In this document: positions 15,814 to 25,376 of the stretch, piece after piece | Layout of the letters: every line of letters starts with the position of its first letter | Numbering within the stretch: the stretch's first letter is position 1 | NCBI RefSeq assembly: GCF_003119115.1 | Contig: NZ_CP022363.1 | Span: 248,001-312,000 of the forward strand | DNA length: 64,000 nt | From: Azospirillum sp. TSH58 | Lineage (GTDB): Bacteria > Pseudomonadota > Alphaproteobacteria > Azospirillales > Azospirillaceae | Reading direction: 5' to 3' | Notes under the pieces: generated by a model | Databases searched by the model: none | What the model was told of the DNA's origin: nothing | What the model saw: the letters and a program-made list of their open reading frames with translations, nothing else | Program-made: the position numbers and the translations under genes

Positions 15814-18354
15814 ATGTCCGCCATGACTCATCTGCGCATCGCGTTGCGGCTGGCTTGGCGGGACCTGCGGGGCGGCGTCGCCGGACTTTGGATCGTCGTC
15901 CTCGGGGTGGCGCTGGGGACCGCCATGATGGCCGCCGTCGGCTCCCTCAGCGGCGGCGTGCTGGACGGGATGCGGGCCACCGCGCGCGAGGCGGTCGGCG
16001 GCGACCTCTCGCTGCGCCTGTTCCACGCCCCGGCGACGCCGGAGCAACGGGCGTTCCTCGAAACGCTGGGCGGGCTCGGCGAGACGGCGGAGCTGCGGCC
16101 CGTCGCCTCGACGGTCGCCGGCGGCGCCCGCGCCCTGGTCGAACTGAAGGCGGTCGAAGAAAGCTACCCGCTGGTCGGCACCGCGGCGGTGTCCGGCGCC
16201 CTGTCCCTTGCCGAGGCGCTGGCCCGGCGGGACGGGCGATGGGGAGCGGCGGTGTCCGCCGACCTCCTCGACGCGCTGGCGCTGAGCGTCGGCGACCGGC
16301 TGCGGCTCGGGACCGCCGAGGTCGCGATCCGTGCCGTTCTGGAGCATGAGCCGGACCGGGCCTTCCGCGCCTTCTCCCTCGGCCCGCGCGTCGTCATCGA
16401 CCGCCGGGCGCTGGACGAGACGGGCCTCGCCGAGCCGGGGATGCCCGTCTACTGGTACTATCGCCTCGTCCTGCCGGAAACGGCCCGTTCCGACGCCGTC
16501 CTGCGCGATCTGGAAAGCCGCTTTCCCGATGCCGGATGGCGGATCGTCGACGCCGCCCACGGCATTCCGGGCGTGGACCGCACCGTGCACCTCGCCCGCG
16601 CTCTGTTCCTTCTGGGGTCGCTGTCCATCCTGCTGATCGGCGGCGTCGGCATCGGCCGGGCGCTGTCGGCACACCTCGCCCGGCGCTTGCCGGTCCTGGC
16701 CACGCTGAAGGCGCTGGGCGGCTCGCCGCGCCTGCTCTTCACCGCCTTCCTGGTGCAGACGCTGGCCGTGGTCGGCGTGGCGCTGCTGATCGGCCTGTGC
16801 ACCGGCGCCCTGCTGGCCGCCATGGCGGTGAACGCCCTGCCGCTCGACTGGATGCCGGAGACGGGTGGAGCCGTCGATCCGGCGGCCCTGCTGCTGGCGG
16901 GGACGGTCGGGCTTCTGGCGGCGCTGCTCTGCGCCGTGCCGCCGCTGGCCCGCGCCGCCGGGACCAGCCCCGCCGCGGTCTGGCGGGGGGCGGCGGATGG
17001 CCTGTCCCAGCCGTTGGGGTGGCGGACCCGCGGCGCCGTCGCGCTGCTTGGGCTGGCGCTCGCCGGTCTGCTCGCCGCCTGGACGGGGATGCCGCTCGCG
17101 ATCGCCGGATTCCTGCTTGTCGCCGGGATGATCGCGGCGGCGTTCGCCCTGTTCGGGCGGGGGCTTGCCGGGATGGCCCGCCGGCTGGCGCATGGACGGC
17201 GTCCGGTGGTCCGGCTGGCCGTCGCCAATCTCGGGCGGCCCGGCGCGCCGACGGTCCCGCTGGCCGTGGCGCTGGGCATCGGCCTGACCCTGCTGGTGGC
17301 GGTCGGCGTGGTCGGACGGTCGGCGACCGGCCATGTCGAGGCGACGCTGCCGGCGCAGACGCCCTCCGTCGTCGTGCTGAACATTTCCCCGCGGGACGGC
17401 AAGCTCCTGAGCGAACAGCTTTCCGCCCTGCCCGGCGTCGTGCGGGTCGAGACGGCGCCCTTCCTGCACGCCCGGATCAGCCGCCTCAACGGCACCGCCA
17501 TCACCGAAGCGGATGCCCCGCGCTCCGTCGGCTGGGCGGTGCGCGGCGACCGCGGCCTGTCCTGGCGCGACCGTCCCGCACCCGCTGACCGGATCGTCGC
17601 GGGGAGTTGGTGGCCCGAGGGTTACGCCGGCCCACCGCTTGCCTCGCTGGACGCGCAAGTGGCCCGCCGGCTGGGGCTGGCGGTGGGCGACCGCCTCACG
17701 CTGGCCCTGGCAAGCGGCCCGGTGACCGCGACCGTCGCCAACCTGCGGCGCATCGACTGGGCGCGGCTCGACCTGGATTTTCCGGTTCTCCTCTCCCCCT
17801 TCCCGGAGCCGCCGCCGCACAGCCTCGTCGCCGCCGTCTGGTCACCCTCCGGCGCGGTTCCGGCGGTGGAGGCGGCGGTGGCGCAGGCGGTCCCGCAAGC
17901 CCCCACCGTCCGCGTGGCGGAGGTGCTCGACGCGCTCGGCTCGACCGTCCGGACCGTGCGCGGGCTTCTGAACGGCCTGTCCGCCGTCGCCCTCGGCGCG
18001 GCGGCCGTGGTCCTGCTCGGCGCCGTCGCCAGCAGCGCGCAGCGGCGCCGCCATGAGATGGCGATCCTGCACACCCTCGGGGTCGGGCGGCGTTCGATGA
18101 TTCAGGCGGTGGTGCTGGAGTTCGTCCTCCTGGGCGCCGCCGTCGCCGCGGTCGCGGTGCCGCTCGGCTGGATCGTCGGGGCGGCGGTGGTCGCCGGTCT
18201 CGCCGATGGCGCTCCCCTTCCCGGAGGGGCGGTGCCCCTGGCCGCCGTCCTCGGCACCGTCGCCGCGATGGCGGCGGCCGGGGCCGTGCTGGTGGCCTTC
18301 CTGCCCGGGAAGGACATGATGCGGCGGTTGCGCAGCGGCGGCCTGTCCGGCTGA
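15814..18354 (+). CDS. FtsX-like ABC transporter permease (YbbP type)
   Basis: 846 residues. It has an N-terminal membrane segment (VAGLWIVVLGVALGTAMMAAV), a long periplasmic domain (about residues 45-260), three central membrane helices (FLLGSLSILLIGGVGIGRAL, then two more), a second periplasmic region, and three C-terminal helices. The final cytoplasmic-loop pattern QRRRHEMAILHTLGVGRRSM is typical of FtsX/MacB permeases. YbbP-like proteins usually pair with a YbbA-type ATPase and are thought to move lipids or lipoproteins across the envelope. No ATPase gene is adjacent here, so the partner must be elsewhere. ATG 15823 is an alternative start. Convergent with the beta-lactamase-fold gene. 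Confidence 0.85.
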   Translation: MSAMTHLRIALRLAWRDLRGGVAGLWIVVLGVALGTAMMAAVGSLSGGVLDGMRATAREAVGGDLSLRLFHAPATPEQRAFLETLGGLGETAELRPVASTVAGGARALVELKAVEESYPLVGTAAVSGALSLAEALARRDGRWGAAVSADLLDALALSVGDRLRLGTAEVAIRAVLEHEPDRAFRAFSLGPRVVIDRRALDETGLAEPGMPVYWYYRLVLPETARSDAVLRDLESRFPDAGWRIVDAAHGIPGVDRTVHLARALFLLGSLSILLIGGVGIGRALSAHLARRLPVLATLKALGGSPRLLFTAFLVQTLAVVGVALLIGLCTGALLAAMAVNALPLDWMPETGGAVDPAALLLAGTVGLLAALLCAVPPLARAAGTSPAAVWRGAADGLSQPLGWRTRGAVALLGLALAGLLAAWTGMPLAIAGFLLVAGMIAAAFALFGRGLAGMARRLAHGRRPVVRLAVANLGRPGAPTVPLAVALGIGLTLLVAVGVVGRSATGHVEATLPAQTPSVVVLNISPRDGKLLSEQLSALPGVVRVETAPFLHARISRLNGTAITEADAPRSVGWAVRGDRGLSWRDRPAPADRIVAGSWWPEGYAGPPLASLDAQVARRLGLAVGDRLTLALASGPVTATVANLRRIDWARLDLDFPVLLSPFPEPPPHSLVAAVWSPSGAVPAVEAAVAQAVPQAPTVRVAEVLDALGSTVRTVRGLLNGLSAVALGAAAVVLLGAVASSAQRRRHEMAILHTLGVGRRSMIQAVVLEFVLLGAAVAAVAVPLGWIVGAAVVAGLADGAPLPGGAVPLAAVLGTVAAMAAAGAVLVAFLPGKDMMRRLRSGGLSG

Positions 18355-18366
18355 TCCGCCGGCCCG

Positions 18367-19437
18367 TCAGGCCATCTCCGCCGCCGGGATGATGTCGTCG
18401 GTCAGCAGGGCGTGGAGGACGCCGACATGCCCGTCGGAGCGCGCCGGGCGGGTGGGGTCGGAGGTGACGACGACGGTCAGCCCCAGGCCGGGCACCAGAT
18501 AGAGCATCTGCCCGCCATAGCCGCGCGCGTAGGCGATGCGGTGCCTCTTCGCCTCGGCAAGGAACCAGCCGTACCCGTAGTCGTCGCCGGAGAAGGGGGA
18601 GCGCGTGCGCGGCACCCAGGAAGCCTCCACCCAGGCGGCGCTGATGACGCGCTGTCCGTTCCACAAGCCGCCCTGCCGCCACAGTTCGCCGAAGCGGAAG
18701 AGGTCGAGCGGCGACAGCGCCATGTTGTTGCCGCCGAGGTAGAAGCCCTGCGGGTCGCGCGTCCAGGACGGCACGTCGATGCCCAGCGGCTCGCCCAGCC
18801 AGTCCCGCGCCAGGGCCAGCAGGCTGCGCCCCGACGCGCTGGCCAGCGCCGCGCCCAGCAGGTGGTAGCTCCCGGTTGAATAGAGCATCCGCGCGCCCGG
18901 ATCGGTGACGAAGGGACGGCGGAGCGCGTCGACGACCCAGTTGCGGCTGTTGATCCAGCGGCCGTAGCCCGGCCCGGAGGTCGGCTCCAGACCGGCCTGC
19001 ATGGTCAGAAGGTCGGCGATGGTGATCCGGCGCACGCGCGGATCGACGGCCGCCGGAACCAGCCCCGGCGCCGCCTCGGCGAGGGTGACGTCGACGCCAC
19101 GCAGGACTCCGCGGTCGATGGCGATGCCGGCGAGCGAGGCGGCGATGGTCTTGGACACCGACTTGACGTTCACGGCGCGGTTCACCGCCGGTCCCCGGAA
19201 GGCCTCCGCCGACACCACCGCCCCATGCCGCCCGATGACCAGCGCGTGGATCTGATCGAGCCCGGCCGCCCGCTTGACCGCCCGGTCCAGCAAGGCCGGG
19301 TCGAACGCGGCCCCGGCCGCCGGTTGGGCGGCTTGCAGCGGGCGCGCCAGGGCGCCGCCGAGGGACGCGGCAGCGACGGCTGCGGTGGCGGCGAGGACGG
19401 TGCGGCGGCCGAGCCGGAACGGCGGTGTCGAGGTCAT
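18367..19437 (-). CDS. Serine hydrolase of the beta-lactamase/penicillin-binding (class C-like) family
   Basis: 356 residues. It begins with an export signal (RLGRRTVLAATAAVAAASLGG, possibly Tat because of the RR pair). The catalytic SxxK tetrad is VKSVSKT near residue 105, and ITIADLLTMQAGLEP and MLYSTGSYHLLGAAL match the second and Tyr motifs. This group (COG1680) includes esterases, D-aminopeptidases and class C beta-lactamases, so antibiotic resistance should not be assumed. The start is ATG 19437; the open frame upstream crosses the radical SAM gene on the other strand and is rejected. Divergent from the radical SAM gene by about 150 bases. Confidence 0.85.
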   Translation of the reverse strand: MTSTPPFRLGRRTVLAATAAVAAASLGGALARPLQAAQPAAGAAFDPALLDRAVKRAAGLDQIHALVIGRHGAVVSAEAFRGPAVNRAVNVKSVSKTIAASLAGIAIDRGVLRGVDVTLAEAAPGLVPAAVDPRVRRITIADLLTMQAGLEPTSGPGYGRWINSRNWVVDALRRPFVTDPGARMLYSTGSYHLLGAALASASGRSLLALARDWLGEPLGIDVPSWTRDPQGFYLGGNNMALSPLDLFRFGELWRQGGLWNGQRVISAAWVEASWVPRTRSPFSGDDYGYGWFLAEAKRHRIAYARGYGGQMLYLVPGLGLTVVVTSDPTRPARSDGHVGVLHALLTDDIIPAAEMA

Positions 19438-19584
19438 CCCGGATATGTGGTTCCGCTTCGGCGCCATCCAAGATTGCCCCGGCGACGCTGGTCGGACTTT
19501 GTCCCACCCGGCGCCGCACGCGCCGCTTGCCTCCCACCCCAAGGGGAACATATTAAGAACACGCACGCAGCATGGGATGGGACG

Positions 19585-20799
19585 ATGGACGACGCCTTGA
19601 TCGAGAAGCTCGGCATTCTGGCCGATGCGGCGAAATACGACGCCTCCTGCGCCTCGTCCGGCGCCAAGCCGCGCCGCGGCGGCAAGGAGGGGCTGGGTTC
19701 GACCACCGGCGCCGGCATCTGCCACGCCTACACGCCGGACGGGCGCTGCGTCTCGCTCCTGAAGATCCTGCTGACCAACCACTGCCTGTTCGACTGCGTC
19801 TACTGCATCAACCGGCGCTCCTCCAACGTCCGCCGCGCCCGCTTCACGGTGGAGGAGGTGGTGACACTGACCCTGGGCTTCTACAAGCGCAACTGCATCG
19901 AGGGGCTGTTCCTGTCCTCCGGCATCATCCGCTCGCCGGACCACACGATGGAGCAGATGATGCTGGTGGCGCGGACGCTGCGGCGCGACCACGGCTTCGC
20001 CGGCTACATCCACCTGAAGACCATCCCCGAGGCCAGCCCCTGGCTGATCGAGCAGGCCGGGCTGTGGGCGGACCGCCTGTCGATCAACCTCGAACTGCCC
20101 ACCGACCACAGCCTGAAGGCCTTCGCGCCGGAGAAGAACGGCGGCACCATCAAGGCGGTGATGGGTCAGGTCAACGAGCGCATCGTCGAAGCCAAGGAGG
20201 AACGCCGCCGCTTTTCCCCCGCCGGCCAGAGCACCCAGCTGATCGTCGGCGCCGACGACGCCACCGACCGCTCGGTCCTGGAGACCAGCGGCACGCTCTA
20301 CCAGCGCTACGGGCTGCGCCGCGTCTACTACTCCGCCTTCAGCCCGATCCCGGAGGCCAGCTCGGTCCTTCCGGTCAAGCCGCCGCCCCTGCAGCGGGAG
20401 AACCGGCTGTATCAGGCCGATTGGCTGCTGCGCTACTACGGCTTCACGGTGGAGGAGATCGCGTCCGGCGGCGAGGACGGGATGCTCGACCTCGGCATCG
20501 ACCCGAAGCTGGCCTGGGCGCTGAAGAACCGCGAGCGCTTCCCGGTGGACGTCAACAGCGCCGACCGCGAGATGCTGCTGCGGGTGCCGGGGCTGGGTGC
20601 GCGCGCCGTGGACAAGATCCTGTCGGCGCGCCGCCACACCCGCCTGCGCCTGGAGGATCTGGGGCGGCTGTCGACCGGGCTGCGGCGGGCGCGCCCCTTC
20701 CTGATCGCCGCCGATTACCACCCGGCGGGCGGGCTGACCGACCGGCTGGATCTGCGCCAGCGGCTGGTCACGCCGTCCAGCCAGCTGAGCCTGTTCTGA
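19585..20799 (+). CDS. Radical SAM protein linked to UDG (putative DNA modification/repair)
   Basis: 404 residues. The [4Fe-4S]/SAM site is CLFDCVYC with C67, C71 and C74 (CxxxCxxC). The TIM-barrel core follows (IHLKTIPEAS, LSINLELPTD). A C-terminal helix-hairpin-helix near residues 320-340 (VPGLGARAVDKIL) indicates DNA contact. This is the family named for its constant linkage to a UDG-domain gene; its chemistry is unknown. It lies 2 bases before the UdgX gene, so the two are co-translated and very likely act together on damaged or modified DNA. Confidence 0.9.
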   Translation: MDDALIEKLGILADAAKYDASCASSGAKPRRGGKEGLGSTTGAGICHAYTPDGRCVSLLKILLTNHCLFDCVYCINRRSSNVRRARFTVEEVVTLTLGFYKRNCIEGLFLSSGIIRSPDHTMEQMMLVARTLRRDHGFAGYIHLKTIPEASPWLIEQAGLWADRLSINLELPTDHSLKAFAPEKNGGTIKAVMGQVNERIVEAKEERRRFSPAGQSTQLIVGADDATDRSVLETSGTLYQRYGLRRVYYSAFSPIPEASSVLPVKPPPLQRENRLYQADWLLRYYGFTVEEIASGGEDGMLDLGIDPKLAWALKNRERFPVDVNSADREMLLRVPGLGARAVDKILSARRHTRLRLEDLGRLSTGLRRARPFLIAADYHPAGGLTDRLDLRQRLVTPSSQLSLF

Positions 20800-20801
20800 C
20801 G

Positions 20802-22202
20802 ATGCGCACGATCACCTTGCGGGAGGGGGCGGACCTCGACGGCTTCCGCCGGGCGGTGCGCCGCCTCGCCGCCGCCCGCACGGCGCCCGAAGGCGTGCTG
20901 TGGAGCGTCGGCGCACCATCGCTGTTCGGCGACGACGCCCCTGCCTCCGAAGACGGTGCCCCGGTCTTCCTGCCCCAGGCGGTCGGACAGCTGATCGAAA
21001 CCGTCGTCTGCCACAGCGACCCGGAACGCTACGCCCTGCTCTACCGGCTGGTCTGGCGGGTGCTGAACGGGGAGCGGGCTCTGCTCGACCAGCACGCCGA
21101 CCCGCTGGTGCACCGGCTGGAGCGGCTCGACAAGGCGGTGCGCCGTGACATCCACAAGATGCACGCCTTCCTGCGCTTCCGCGCGCTCTCCGACCCGGAC
21201 GGCGGGGAACGCTACGTCGCTTGGTTCGAGCCCGACCACCACATCGTCGAGGCCGTCGCACCCTTCTTCGTCGAGCGCTTCGAGAGCATGGTGTGGACGA
21301 TCCTGACGCCGAAGGGCTCGTTGCACTGGGACCGCCGGAGCCTGATGACCGGCCCACCCGCGGAGCGTCCGGACTCCTTGGCCGACGACCGCTTCGCCGA
21401 GGGCTGGCTGCGCTATTACGAGAGCACCTTCAACCCCGCGCGGGTCAACCCGACGGCCATGCGGGCGGAGATGCCGCGGAAATACTGGGCCAACATGCCG
21501 GAGACGGCGGCCATCCCCGCGCTGGTCCGCTCCGCCCCCGCCCGCGTCCAGGCGATGCTGGAGGCGGAGGCCGCCATCCCGCGCCGCCGCATGCCCGAGA
21601 AGGCGGTGGCGGCGATGGCCCGGCAGGCCCCGGAAAGTCTGGCTGAGTTGAACCGCGTGATCCAGCGTTCCGAACCCCTGGTGCCGGGCGCGACGCAGGC
21701 GGTGCTGGGCGAGGGGCCGGAGGGGGCGGCCATCGCCATCGTCGGCGAGCAGCCGGGCGACCAGGAGGACCGTGACGGCCGCCCCTTCGTCGGCCCCGCC
21801 GGCCAGTTGCTGACTGCCGCGCTGGAGGAGGCCGGCATCGACCGCGGCGGCGTCTACCTGACCAACGCGGTCAAGCACTTCAAGTTCGTCCAGCGCGGCA
21901 AGCGGCGCATCCACCAGTCCCCCACCGCCGGCGAGGTCAAGCATTACCGCTGGTGGCTGATGACGGAACTGGGCTTCGTCCGCCCCCGCCTCGTCGTCGC
22001 GCTGGGAGCCACCGCGGCCCTGGCGCTGACCGGCCGGACGGTCGCGGTTCTGCGCGAACGGGGACCGATGGCTTTCGACGGATGGAACGGCTTCGTCACC
22101 GTCCACCCGTCCTACCTGCTGAGGCTTCCGGGGGAGGAGGAGCGGCGGCGGGCGCAGGCGGAATTCGTGGCCGACCTGCGCCGGGCCGCGGCGCTGGTGT
22201 GA
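20802..22202 (+). CDS. udgX: UdgX-type uracil-DNA glycosylase fused to a DUF4130-like domain
   Basis: 466 residues in two parts. About residues 1-260 are the domain usually paired with the linked radical SAM protein (FLPQAVGQLIETVVCHSDP, HKMHAFLRFRAL, FVERFESMVWTILTP). About residues 275-466 are a family 4-like uracil-DNA glycosylase: GEQPGDQEDRDGRPFVGPAG, TNAVKHFKF and VTVHPSYLLR. The loop KRRIHQSP with H371 is diagnostic of UdgX, which in mycobacteria forms a covalent bond with uracil-containing DNA through this histidine. The iron-sulfur cysteines expected of family 4 members were not examined one by one. Inference: damage recognition by UdgX coupled to radical chemistry by the partner. 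Confidence 0.88.
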   Translation: MRTITLREGADLDGFRRAVRRLAAARTAPEGVLWSVGAPSLFGDDAPASEDGAPVFLPQAVGQLIETVVCHSDPERYALLYRLVWRVLNGERALLDQHADPLVHRLERLDKAVRRDIHKMHAFLRFRALSDPDGGERYVAWFEPDHHIVEAVAPFFVERFESMVWTILTPKGSLHWDRRSLMTGPPAERPDSLADDRFAEGWLRYYESTFNPARVNPTAMRAEMPRKYWANMPETAAIPALVRSAPARVQAMLEAEAAIPRRRMPEKAVAAMARQAPESLAELNRVIQRSEPLVPGATQAVLGEGPEGAAIAIVGEQPGDQEDRDGRPFVGPAGQLLTAALEEAGIDRGGVYLTNAVKHFKFVQRGKRRIHQSPTAGEVKHYRWWLMTELGFVRPRLVVALGATAALALTGRTVAVLRERGPMAFDGWNGFVTVHPSYLLRLPGEEERRRAQAEFVADLRRAAALV

Positions 22203-22235
22203 GACGGGAGCGAACCGTCCCCCGCGCTCACATCC

Positions 22236-22454
22236 TCACGCGCCCTGCTGCTTGAACCGCTTGCCCACCGTGCATTGGATGCGCTGAAGCTCGTACTTCG
22301 GGTGATCGTTGATCCACTTGGCGCTCTCGATCTGGCCGGCGATCGGGCAGCTCGACATGGTCAGGGGTTCGGTGTCGGGAACCATCGGATTGATGGTTCG
22401 GCACTGGGTGGGGTCGGAGGCCAGGCAGAAGATCATCGACAGAGTAACAAACAT
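22236..22454 (-). CDS. Small Cys-containing hypothetical protein, paralogue 1
   Basis: 72 residues beginning MFVTLSMIFCLASDPTQC; no known domain recognised. The start at ATG 22454 is supported by GGAG upstream. It shares a pattern with the product of 22781-22975: MF, a hydrophobic start ending ICLA or FCLA, P-x-QC, a middle Cys, W followed by an HP pair, and a late Cys. The hydrophobic start could be a short signal or an N-terminal anchor, and the cysteines could form disulfides. Convergent with the UdgX gene. Function unknown. Confidence 0.55.
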   Translation of the reverse strand: MFVTLSMIFCLASDPTQCRTINPMVPDTEPLTMSSCPIAGQIESAKWINDHPKYELQRIQCTVGKRFKQQGA

Positions 22455-22780
22455 CGGGTGCTCCAAAACGCAACGGCACGGCTGTGCCAACATCGTGTGG
22501 ATCAGCGAGAGCAAGCCGCATGCCATGCCCCGGACGAGGACAGGATGCCGGGATACAGGCTGCTCAGAAATGAGCCAAACCACAGGGCGCCGAATCATTA
22601 GGCATCGAAGGTTAACCAATGCCTAAACGTTAGGAGTTTGCGAGGCCGAAGATGCAGGGGAAGAAGCGGAACGGGCACAAGCCCCAGAGAAGTGTTCGCG
22701 CAAGTCTGGACTCGCCGCGCCGCAGATCAACGGAACGTTGAATTGACCGTTTCGTGTCCTTGGTTCGATCTGCGCGGGCG
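22455..22780. other. Gene-poor stretch between the two small paralogues
   Basis: 326 bases with no gene I can support. An in-frame upstream extension of the 22236-22454 gene to 22619 exists but lacks a convincing ribosome site and a sensible N-terminus. The stretch probably holds the promoter of the minus-strand gene at 22454. Confidence 0.4.
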
Positions 22781-22975
22781 TCAGGCTCCAGGCTGCTCGC
22801 ACCGCCATTGACGGACGTTCCAGTTGGGATGCTCCATGAGCCAATGCACGACGTGGACGTAGCTGTTGCGCGTGCATTCCACCGCCGTCGGATAGCGTTC
22901 GATGGAGAGTGGACGTTCGATGGCGCATTGCTCCGGCCGCATGGCCAGACAGATCACCAGAACCAGTTCGAACAT
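22781..22975 (-). CDS. Small Cys-containing hypothetical protein, paralogue 2
   Basis: 64 residues beginning MFELVLVICLAMRPEQC; no known domain recognised. It aligns with the neighbouring small protein over its whole length: MF at the start, ICLA, P-x-QC, a central Cys, W-x3-HP, then Cys. Two related copies on the same strand with protein-like conserved positions support real genes. The start is ATG 22975; longer frames upstream lack the family-like beginning. Function unknown; a secreted or membrane-tethered disulfide peptide is one possibility. Confidence 0.55.
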   Translation of the reverse strand: MFELVLVICLAMRPEQCAIERPLSIERYPTAVECTRNSYVHVVHWLMEHPNWNVRQWRCEQPGA

Positions 22976-23480
22976 GATGTGTCGTTCCCGTAGGCAAGAC
23001 GGATGAACCGGCGCCTTCGGCACGTCCGCCCAGACGGACGAAGGCCGGAATAACCCTCCCAACAGTCCGCGACCCAAACAGTCTGCGGCGAGGAGCGGGC
23101 CGCAGCCAATCATGCTGCTTTGCAGCAAATATTGCTGCTCCGCACAAAATTCACGCAGGAAACTGCAAATAAATAAATAGAAAAATCATATTTTTAAGGG
23201 ATTATCCTCTTACTCCCAATTTGTGGACATGTCTGGATAAATCTGGATCAAGACGACTGTTTGTCGTTTTCTATTCTACAGAGCCTTGACGAGAAGATGG
23301 CCCCAATATAGCATTAAGCACCAATTTGGCGTCAGCTTTTCTGAATATTGAATTCAGATCCAACCATACCGCGCGACAACATCCGCGCGACAGCGCCTTT
23401 TGCACTCAGAACCGCGCTCATAAGCAAGAAGCCCATTGGTTTTTGGGTAAACAATAAGCGCCATCACGGGAGGGATCGTC
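22976..23480 (+). promoter_or_regulatory. Low-GC intergenic region with probable xoxF promoter
   Basis: 505 bases without a supported gene. From about 23140 to 23470 the DNA is far richer in A/T than anything else in the window (AAATAAATAAATAG, CATATTTTTAAGG, TTGTCGTTTTCTATTC). A possible promoter is TTGACG at 23286-23291 and TAGCAT at 23309-23314 with 17 bases between, about 165 bases before the xoxF ATG. A long leader would leave room for lanthanide or methanol control. GGAGGGA lies just upstream of ATG 23481. Confidence 0.4.
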
Positions 23481-25364
23481 ATGAAAATGTTGTCTCGCTG
23501 GCTTCTGGCGTCTGTCGCTGTCGTCGCCGCCGGCTCGGTTTCTGCGAATGACAGCATTCTGAAGAATGAAGCGAACCCCAACAACTGGGCGTCACAGCTC
23601 GGCAACTACGCCGGGCAGCGTTACAGCCCGCTCGACCAGATCACCACGAACAACGTCAAGAATCTCCAGGTCGCGTGGTCGTTCTCGACCGGGGTTCTGC
23701 GCGGCCATGAAGGCGGGCCGATCGTCGTCGGCGACGTGATGTACATTCACACGCCGTTCCCCAACAAGGTCTTCGCGCTGGACCTCAACAATCCGGGGCG
23801 GGTCATCTGGAAATATGAGTCGGTCCAGGACCCGACCGTCATCCCGGTGATGTGCTGCGACACCGTCAACCGCGGTGTCGCGGTCGCCGACGGCAAGGTC
23901 TTCCTGGCCCAGGCGGACAACACGCTGGTCGCGCTCGACGCCAAGACGGGCAAGGAGGTCTGGAAGGCGAAGAACGGCGACCACACCAAGGGCGAAACCC
24001 TGACGGCGGCCCCGCTGGTGGTCAAGGACAAGGTCTTCGTCGGCATCAGCGGCGGCGAGTTCGGCGTGCGCGGCCATCTGACGGCCTACGACACGAACAG
24101 CGGCAAGATGGTCTGGCGGGCCTTCTCGACCGGCCCCGACGCGGACGTGAAGATCGACCCGTCGAAGACGATGATGATGGGCAAGCCGATCGGGCAGAAG
24201 GATCTCGGCGTCTCGACCTGGCCGGGCGAGGAATGGAAGCGCGGCGGCGGGACCACCTGGGGCTGGTACACCTACGATCCGGCGCTCAACCTGATCTATT
24301 ACGGCACCGGCAACCCCGGCACCTGGAACCCGACGCAGCGGGCCGTCGACAAGGACCGGGCCAAGAGCGACAACAAATGGTCGATGACCATCTTCGCCCG
24401 CGATCCGGAAACCGGCGAGGCGAAATGGGTCTACCAGAAGACGCCGTTCGATGAATGGGACTTCGACGGGGTGAACGAGAACATTCTGGCCGACATCAAT
24501 ATGAACGGCCAGCAGCGCAAGGTCCTGGTCAACTTCGACCGCAACGGCTTCGCCTACACCCTGGACCGGGCGACTGGCGAGCTGCTCGTCGCGCAGAAAT
24601 ACGACCCGACGGTCAACTGGGCGACCGACGTCGACATGAAGACCGGACGGCCGAACGTCGTCGACAAATACAGCACCTTCGCCAACGGCGAGGACAAAAA
24701 CACCGCCGCCGTCTGCCCGGCGGCGCTGGGCACCAAGGACCAGCAGCCGGCCTCCTTCTCGCCGGACACCGGCCTGTTCTACGTCCCGACCAACCACATC
24801 TGCATGGACTACGAGCCGTTCTCCGTCTCCTACACGGCGGGGCAGGCCTATGTCGGCTCGACCGTGTCGATGTACCCGACGCCGAACTCCCACGGCGGCA
24901 TGGGCAACTTCATCGCCTGGGACGCGGCAGCCGGCAAGATCGTCTGGTCGCGGCCGGAGCGCTTCGCGGTGTGGAGCGGCGCCCTGTCGACCAAGGGCGG
25001 CGTGGCCTATTACGGCACGCTCGAAGGTTACCTCGTCGCCGTCGACATGAAGGACGGCAAGGAGCTGTGGCGGTTCAAGACCCCGTCCGGGATCATCGGC
25101 AACATCAACACCTACACCCACAACGGCAAGCAGTATGTGGCCGTCCTGTCGGGCGTCGGCGGCTGGGCCGGCATCGGTCTCGCCGCCGGCCTGACCCAGG
25201 AATCCGGGGCGCAGGCGTGGCACAACGCCGTCCATCCCGGCCACACCGAGGGCGGGGGGGTGGCGACCGCCGGCCTCGGCGCGGTCGGTGCCCACCAGTC
25301 GCTGGGCGAATACACCCAGCTCGGCGGCGTTCTGACGGTGTTCCACGTTCCGGACCAGAAGTGA
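23481..25364 (+). CDS. xoxF: Lanthanide-dependent PQQ methanol dehydrogenase
   Basis: 627 residues. A signal peptide ([22 protein letters not shown]) directs it to the periplasm, where it oxidises methanol to formaldehyde (and possibly onward to formate). The eight-bladed PQQ propeller is evident from repeated W-motifs. The vicinal cysteines that cover PQQ are C125-C126 ([10 protein letters not shown]). The catalytic Asp is D327 in [10 protein letters not shown], and D329 two residues later is the extra acidic ligand that marks XoxF enzymes and binds a lanthanide; calcium-type MxaF has a small residue there. The cytochrome gene and XoxJ-like gene follow on the same strand after a terminator-like hairpin. 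Confidence 0.95.
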   Translation: MKMLSRWLLASVAVVAAGSVSANDSILKNEANPNNWASQLGNYAGQRYSPLDQITTNNVKNLQVAWSFSTGVLRGHEGGPIVVGDVMYIHTPFPNKVFALDLNNPGRVIWKYESVQDPTVIPVMCCDTVNRGVAVADGKVFLAQADNTLVALDAKTGKEVWKAKNGDHTKGETLTAAPLVVKDKVFVGISGGEFGVRGHLTAYDTNSGKMVWRAFSTGPDADVKIDPSKTMMMGKPIGQKDLGVSTWPGEEWKRGGGTTWGWYTYDPALNLIYYGTGNPGTWNPTQRAVDKDRAKSDNKWSMTIFARDPETGEAKWVYQKTPFDEWDFDGVNENILADINMNGQQRKVLVNFDRNGFAYTLDRATGELLVAQKYDPTVNWATDVDMKTGRPNVVDKYSTFANGEDKNTAAVCPAALGTKDQQPASFSPDTGLFYVPTNHICMDYEPFSVSYTAGQAYVGSTVSMYPTPNSHGGMGNFIAWDAAAGKIVWSRPERFAVWSGALSTKGGVAYYGTLEGYLVAVDMKDGKELWRFKTPSGIIGNINTYTHNGKQYVAVLSGVGGWAGIGLAAGLTQESGAQAWHNAVHPGHTEGGGVATAGLGAVGAHQSLGEYTQLGGVLTVFHVPDQK

Positions 25365-25376
25365 TCGGCAGACCTG

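Noticed and set aside
18367..19437. Antibiotic-resistance beta-lactamase
   Set aside because: Only the general SxxK serine-hydrolase family is supported; most members of this group are not resistance enzymes.
23481..25364. Calcium-type methanol dehydrogenase (mxaF)
   Set aside because: D329, two residues after catalytic D327, is the lanthanide-ligand Asp typical of XoxF, and no mxaI gene follows.
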